Translations under genes and position numbers: made by a program | The notes under the pieces: model-generated | The model's database searches: none | The model's input: only the letters and a program-made list of their open reading frames with translations | Told to the model about the DNA's origin: nothing | Assembly: GCA_028673005.1 (NCBI GenBank) | Contig: CM054113.1 | Coordinates: 41,358,117 to 41,422,116 of the forward strand | DNA from: Tanypteryx hageni | Taxonomy: Eukaryota; Arthropoda; Insecta; Odonata; Petaluridae | Length of the DNA: 64,000 nucleotides | Reading direction: 5' to 3' | Shown here: positions 61,549 through 64,000 of the stretch, one piece after another | Position numbering within the stretch: position 1 is the first letter of the stretch | Layout of the letters: each line of letters starts with the position of its first letter

Positions 61549-61852
61549 CTTGGAGGAAGGGGTCGCCGGATTTTAAAAAACGCCAGATAATCACATCAAA
61601 CGTATTATACAGCTTATTTTTGAACATTATTTTACAACATTGTGTTTTAACGTGCTGTGTATATGTTGTTAGTGTTTTGAATTTTTTTACTGTACCAAAA
61701 TATTATAGATAAACATGGATTATTTAAAAATATAAATAGAGTACTGAAATAGAGAATTACGTGCAATTTAGTTAGGTACAAGTCAGTATGTATAGGTATG
61801 ATTTTGGATAGTGTTTCACCGGGCATAACAAAAAAATATGGATAAACGAGTA

Positions 61853-62030
61853 CAGGTGTCCTTCAATTTACGCGTGTTCGGTTTACGTGTTCTCGCATAT
61901 ACGCGATTTTATTTTTAAGAACATTTTTCGATATACACCTCGCGAATTCGCATTAACGCGATTTTTTCGTGCGACCATTTTTCAATATACGCGTCGCGGA
62001 TTTGCATCAGCGCGATTCGTTATGCGCACA
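61853..62030 (+). mobile_element. Pogo/Tigger-like end with internal tandem units
   Basis: After a TA at 61851-61852 the sequence starts CAGGTGTCCTTCAATTTACG, in the style of pogo/Tigger terminal repeats. Two 54-base units follow (from 61922 and 61976), each beginning CATTTTTC(G/A)ATATAC and containing GCGATT. No matching right end was found before 62.7 kb, and no transposase motif is seen. Confidence 0.6.
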
Positions 62031-62699
62031 GTATGTACTATTTCTAAATTTATTATTTATTAAAGATTTCGTTGATTTTTGTCCGTTTAACGTCTGTGCA
62101 GTGATCTCATTCATTGCATAGTACGAAAAAGCAGGGTTTCCCCGCGAGTTTCTACGGAGGTAGAATCTCTTTTTCTGTTCCTAACACAACGCACTTGAAC
62201 CAACTCTTTTATGTCCTGAAGAGGGATTTTCTTCAAGAAACGAACGCACTGTTAGCCGTCAACACCTGTATAAGGGAAAGCCCTCGCCAAAATATTCATT
62301 GAGATGGGCGAAGAAAATATATTTGTATAGGAAGGTCCACTTATCGAAGGAGCTTCGAAACATGTGATTTATGGCAGAAAATCAATGCACAAAAAAATAA
62401 GGAATTGTAAAAGTGGAGGCTGCATGGGACGCCATATCCGTTGCACATGCTTTCAGGGGTTAAAACACTCACTAAATCAACTTTAAAGACGTTTCTAAGT
62501 AAAACACATCTGTTCAGGAACGGAAAAATGCCTATTGCATTATTTTGAATGAGAAGATTATTTTTTATTTACGCTACATTTTCCAGGAACGCATCTCTTG
62601 CGTAAAACGTGGGATGCATGTATCACGCATAACTGGGTCAGATATAACCCAGATCCCACTGTACTACTCGCGATCCCACCGAAACATTTTGGCACCACG

Positions 62700-62787
62700 C
62701 CTTTGATGCGATTCTCCGGCGAACGCCGAATTACTCTCAACTTTCGCTGGATAATGTTGGAAGCCGAATAATCGAGGTTCCACTCTG
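62700..62787 (-). mobile_element. Pogo/Tigger-like terminal sequence
   Basis: On the minus strand it starts CAGAGTGGAACCTCGATTAT, then TCGGCTTCCAACATTATCC, a typical pogo-family start with two extra bases. A weaker internal echo (GTAATTCGGCGTTCGCCGGA) follows. It is not the partner of the end at 61853, which has a different sequence. No partner end was found in the window. Confidence 0.55.
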
Positions 62788-63442
62788 TGTGAGTGTGTGC
62801 GTGCGTGCGCATGTGTATGCATGCATGTATATATTTGTGCGTGTGTGTGCGTGTTCGAATGAGAGATATTTTTAAAAAATGTGGAGATAGAAACCGTAGA
62901 CGGTAGCGAGTATGTTTCACAGTGTGTGTGTCGGGGTTGTTTTTTTCAAGTACTCCGATATTCTCAAAGAAGCACTTCGGGTTCGACCTCCATTTCTTTT
63001 CAAGGTTCGTATGAACGTTTCGAAGTTTTTCCCTTCGCCCATTGTGGAGGGTTAGTCACGTAACGGGGAAGTATAAAAGAATTCAAAGAAGAAAGGAAAG
63101 ATGCGATCTTTTGGTTTATTTGCGATTAAAACAATAGGGCGGGATAAATCAAAGCATCATCTGCAAAATAATTCAGATTATTTAAAAAAACAAATTCAAA
63201 TAAATTTCTGGAGGTTTAACTGGAATGAATTATTTAATAACGTGAAATTTGAGGTGGAATAATGTTTTCAAAAATAAGGAGAACGCTACAGATTGCATGA
63301 ACCTTAGAAATAAACAGGTCACACATTTATAACGTCAAATGATTTGAATGTGTAAATATTATGGTGCAAAAAAAGGGTATGGACGGAACTAACTAGGAAT
63401 GAAATTATAGCTTGAATTATTTTAAAATCTATAGTAGGTATA

Positions 63443-63608
63443 CAGTCAAACCCCGATTTAGTGCCACCCCCGAATACCGCCCCTGAATCGTTGTGAAACT
63501 TCCATCTTGTGATTATATAGAGCAATCATATACCTAGACTCTGCCACCCCCGCTTTAACGTCAATGTCAGTGATGGATAAACGGTGGCGCTGCATCAAGG
63601 TTTGACTG
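63443..63608. mobile_element. Complete 166-bp MITE with TA target sites
   Basis: Starts CAGTCAAACCCCGATTTAGT and ends with the inverted counterpart (minus-strand start CAGTCAAACCTTGATGCAGC). The first 24 bases match at about 20 positions. TA lies at both borders (63441-63442 and 63609-63610), as for Tc1/mariner and pogo elements. The interior is non-coding with repeated GCCACCCCCG motifs. It would depend on a transposase supplied from elsewhere. Confidence 0.85.
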
Positions 63609-64000
63609 TATAGCTTTGCAAGAGACAATATCTAAATTAAGATAACTTTGAATTACCTAAGAAAAAATGATGAAGGCAGAGGAAAATTGGATGAAATGTT
63701 TGGCAAAACGAGAAATATAAGTAATTTAAAAAGGTTGGGTTGATTGTAATTTTGGCAATTAACTATAAAAGAGATCTTCCTTGGAGCTCTCTAAAATTTT
63801 TAAATTCAAAGTGAAACATAAATAGAAAAAATCTATTTGATATTCAAGACAATTTTCATGAATCACATAAAGTTATCATTTACGGAATTGTGCATAATAG
63901 ATTTATTTGTCGAGTTTTGTTCGAGAAATATCCAAAGGTGACACAAAATGCAGTTACGTCAAGTCATTTTAAAAGTTCAAGGTTACATCTTAGGGAGTAA
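63609..64000. other. AT-rich DNA at the window end
   Basis: No feature recognised. Confidence 0.5.

Overview
The window looks like intergenic or intronic DNA from a large, repeat-rich arthropod genome, most likely an insect. It is eukaryotic: there are no operons or ribosome-binding sites, (TA)n, (GA)n and (GT)n microsatellites are long, and most open frames are short and cross low-complexity DNA. The arthropod call rests on a DD34D mariner, tRNA-like SINE pieces, hAT, pogo/Tigger-like and PIF/Harbinger-like elements, a LINE tail of a type common in insects, and a broken copy of a multi-copy arthropod protein family. The species cannot be named from this sequence. I found no convincing intact host gene, no functional tRNA or rRNA gene and no CRISPR array.

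Layout. 0-5.7 kb holds an inverted-repeat MITE, a purine-rich block, a strong hairpin and the short copy of a dispersed repeat. 5.7-20.7 kb is mostly plain AT-rich DNA with tRNA-like boxes, one pogo-like end, one old hAT-like element, one SINE-like segment and a CpG-rich patch at 19.8-20.7 kb. 21.6-23.2 kb holds a 1.3 kb mariner with a frameshifted transposase, next to two extra identical copies of one of its ends set in (TA)n. 26.5-27.6 kb is a well-delimited PIF/Harbinger-like element with TAA flanks. 30-34 kb holds a paired CRE-like hairpin, a tRNA-like segment and a perfect 16-bp minisatellite. 36-40 kb has purine/pyrimidine blocks and compound microsatellites. 40.8-42.9 kb is the long copy of the 5.2 kb repeat, carrying about 1.5 kb that the short copy lacks. 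45-49 kb has an interspersed-repeat hairpin, a non-autonomous hAT element with near-perfect target duplication, and a 1.2 kb purine-rich block built around an 18-unit, 16-bp minisatellite. 52.6-55.2 kb has a tandem repeat, the second copy of the first MITE and the decayed multi-copy gene on the minus strand. 56-64 kb has further purine/pyrimidine blocks, an unrecognised 267-codon frame, a LINE fragment abutting (TA)n, two pogo/Tigger-like ends and a complete 166-bp MITE.

The coding pieces do not act together: each is a remnant of a separate mobile or multi-copy element. The most useful signals are structural: duplicated mariner ends, paired long and short versions of one repeat, elements with visible target duplications, and strand-asymmetric purine blocks. 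All family assignments come from reading the sequence and remembered family features; no database search was run.
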